The position numbers and the translations under genes were made by a program. DNA of 59,355 bases from Runella sp. CRIBMP. GTDB taxonomy: Bacteria; Bacteroidota; Bacteroidia; Cytophagales; Spirosomataceae. The notes beneath the pieces are model-generated. The model did no database searches, was not told the origin of the DNA, and worked only from the letters and a program-made list of their open reading frames with translations. This document shows positions 59,279-59,355 of this stretch, in pieces (the first letter of the stretch is position 1; the number at the start of each line of letters is the position of its first letter). The stretch lies in contig NZ_JAAAKZ010000025.1 of the NCBI RefSeq assembly GCF_009905605.1, positions 1-59,355 on the forward strand, written 5' to 3'.

Positions 59279-59355
59279 TTTTTTTTTACGGACTGAATCA
59301 ACCATTTTTAGGAGTGAACCGCCTGTTTTTTGGGAGTGAACTGGGGTTTTCTTTA
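59279..59355. repeat. Second copy of the 77-bp terminal overlap
   Basis: This is identical to bases 1-77 and is an artefact of linearising a circle, not a transposon end or a true duplication. Joining the ends puts the fasciclin start codon (59207, minus strand) and the Crp/Fnr start codon (176, plus strand) about 246 bp apart and divergent. Confidence 0.93.

Overview
This window looks like one complete circular plasmid of about 59,278 bp from a Bacteroidota bacterium, most likely of the order Cytophagales (Runella, Spirosoma or Dyadobacter relatives; genus not certain). Bases 1-77 are identical to bases 59279-59355, the usual overlap of a closed circular assembly. The plasmid backbone is visible: a Rep_3-type initiator (38706-39653) behind an iteron origin (about 38030-38640), a parA-parB operon (35723-37640) and a tyrosine recombinase (5306-6493). 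No relaxase, transfer gene, rRNA, tRNA, IS element or CRISPR array was seen. The Bacteroidota assignment rests on TAnnTTTG-type -7 promoter boxes, a T9SS-type C-terminal sorting domain, LytTR two-component pairs, and the gene families present.

Layout. 176-4761: Crp/Fnr regulator, SRPBCC protein, AraD1/GguC-like FAH enzyme, Gfo/Idh/MocA oxidoreductase and sugar-isomerase-like protein. 5306-6493: recombinase. 6614-11235: a LytTR pair, then a PAS histidine kinase with an unusual receiver-Crp hybrid regulator. 11411-16048: thioredoxin-like protein, FMN-binding protein, alpha-glucan phosphorylase, degenerate SDR, YihY/BrkB membrane protein. 16205-26431: a sulfur-oxidation island (TauE exporter, two CstB-like persulfide dioxygenase-rhodaneses, small membrane protein, TsdA-like cytochrome, DsrE-like protein, SoxB-like protein, OprD-like porin, two YeeE/YedE half-transporters). 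26524-35501: secreted nuclease, SGNH hydrolase, ThuA protein, DeoC aldolase, PQQ sugar dehydrogenase, all on the minus strand. 35723-39653: partition and replication. 39747-55480: carbohydrate module (Zn dehydrogenase, DUF1080, isomerase-like protein, CBM9, heparinase-type lyase, alpha-galactosidase, ThuA, AraC, and an FAH-ALDH-UxaA set that could take aldonates to 2-oxoglutarate). 55572-59207: a second LytTR pair with an outer-membrane protein, and a fasciclin lipoprotein.

How it works together. The sulfur genes form six transcription units, and each has the same promoter design: a Crp/Fnr-like dyad (consensus TGTAA-N6-TCACR), exactly 21 bp, then a -7 box close to TAnnTTTG. That places the dyad near -41.5, the class II activator position. 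Two other genes (SRPBCC at 846, thioredoxin-like at 11411) have an Fnr-type TTGA-N6-TCAA dyad at 21 or 20 bp. The plasmid encodes two Crp/Fnr-family regulators: one with an Fnr-like ETFSR recognition helix (176-772) and one fused to a receiver domain (8604-9665). The best candidate for an undescribed system is therefore a self-contained, plasmid-borne, Crp/Fnr-controlled sulfane-sulfur/thiosulfate regulon. Two other notable signals are a pair of long palindromes inside the parB coding sequence (possible parS) and LytTR-type direct repeats between the divergent fasciclin and Crp/Fnr genes.
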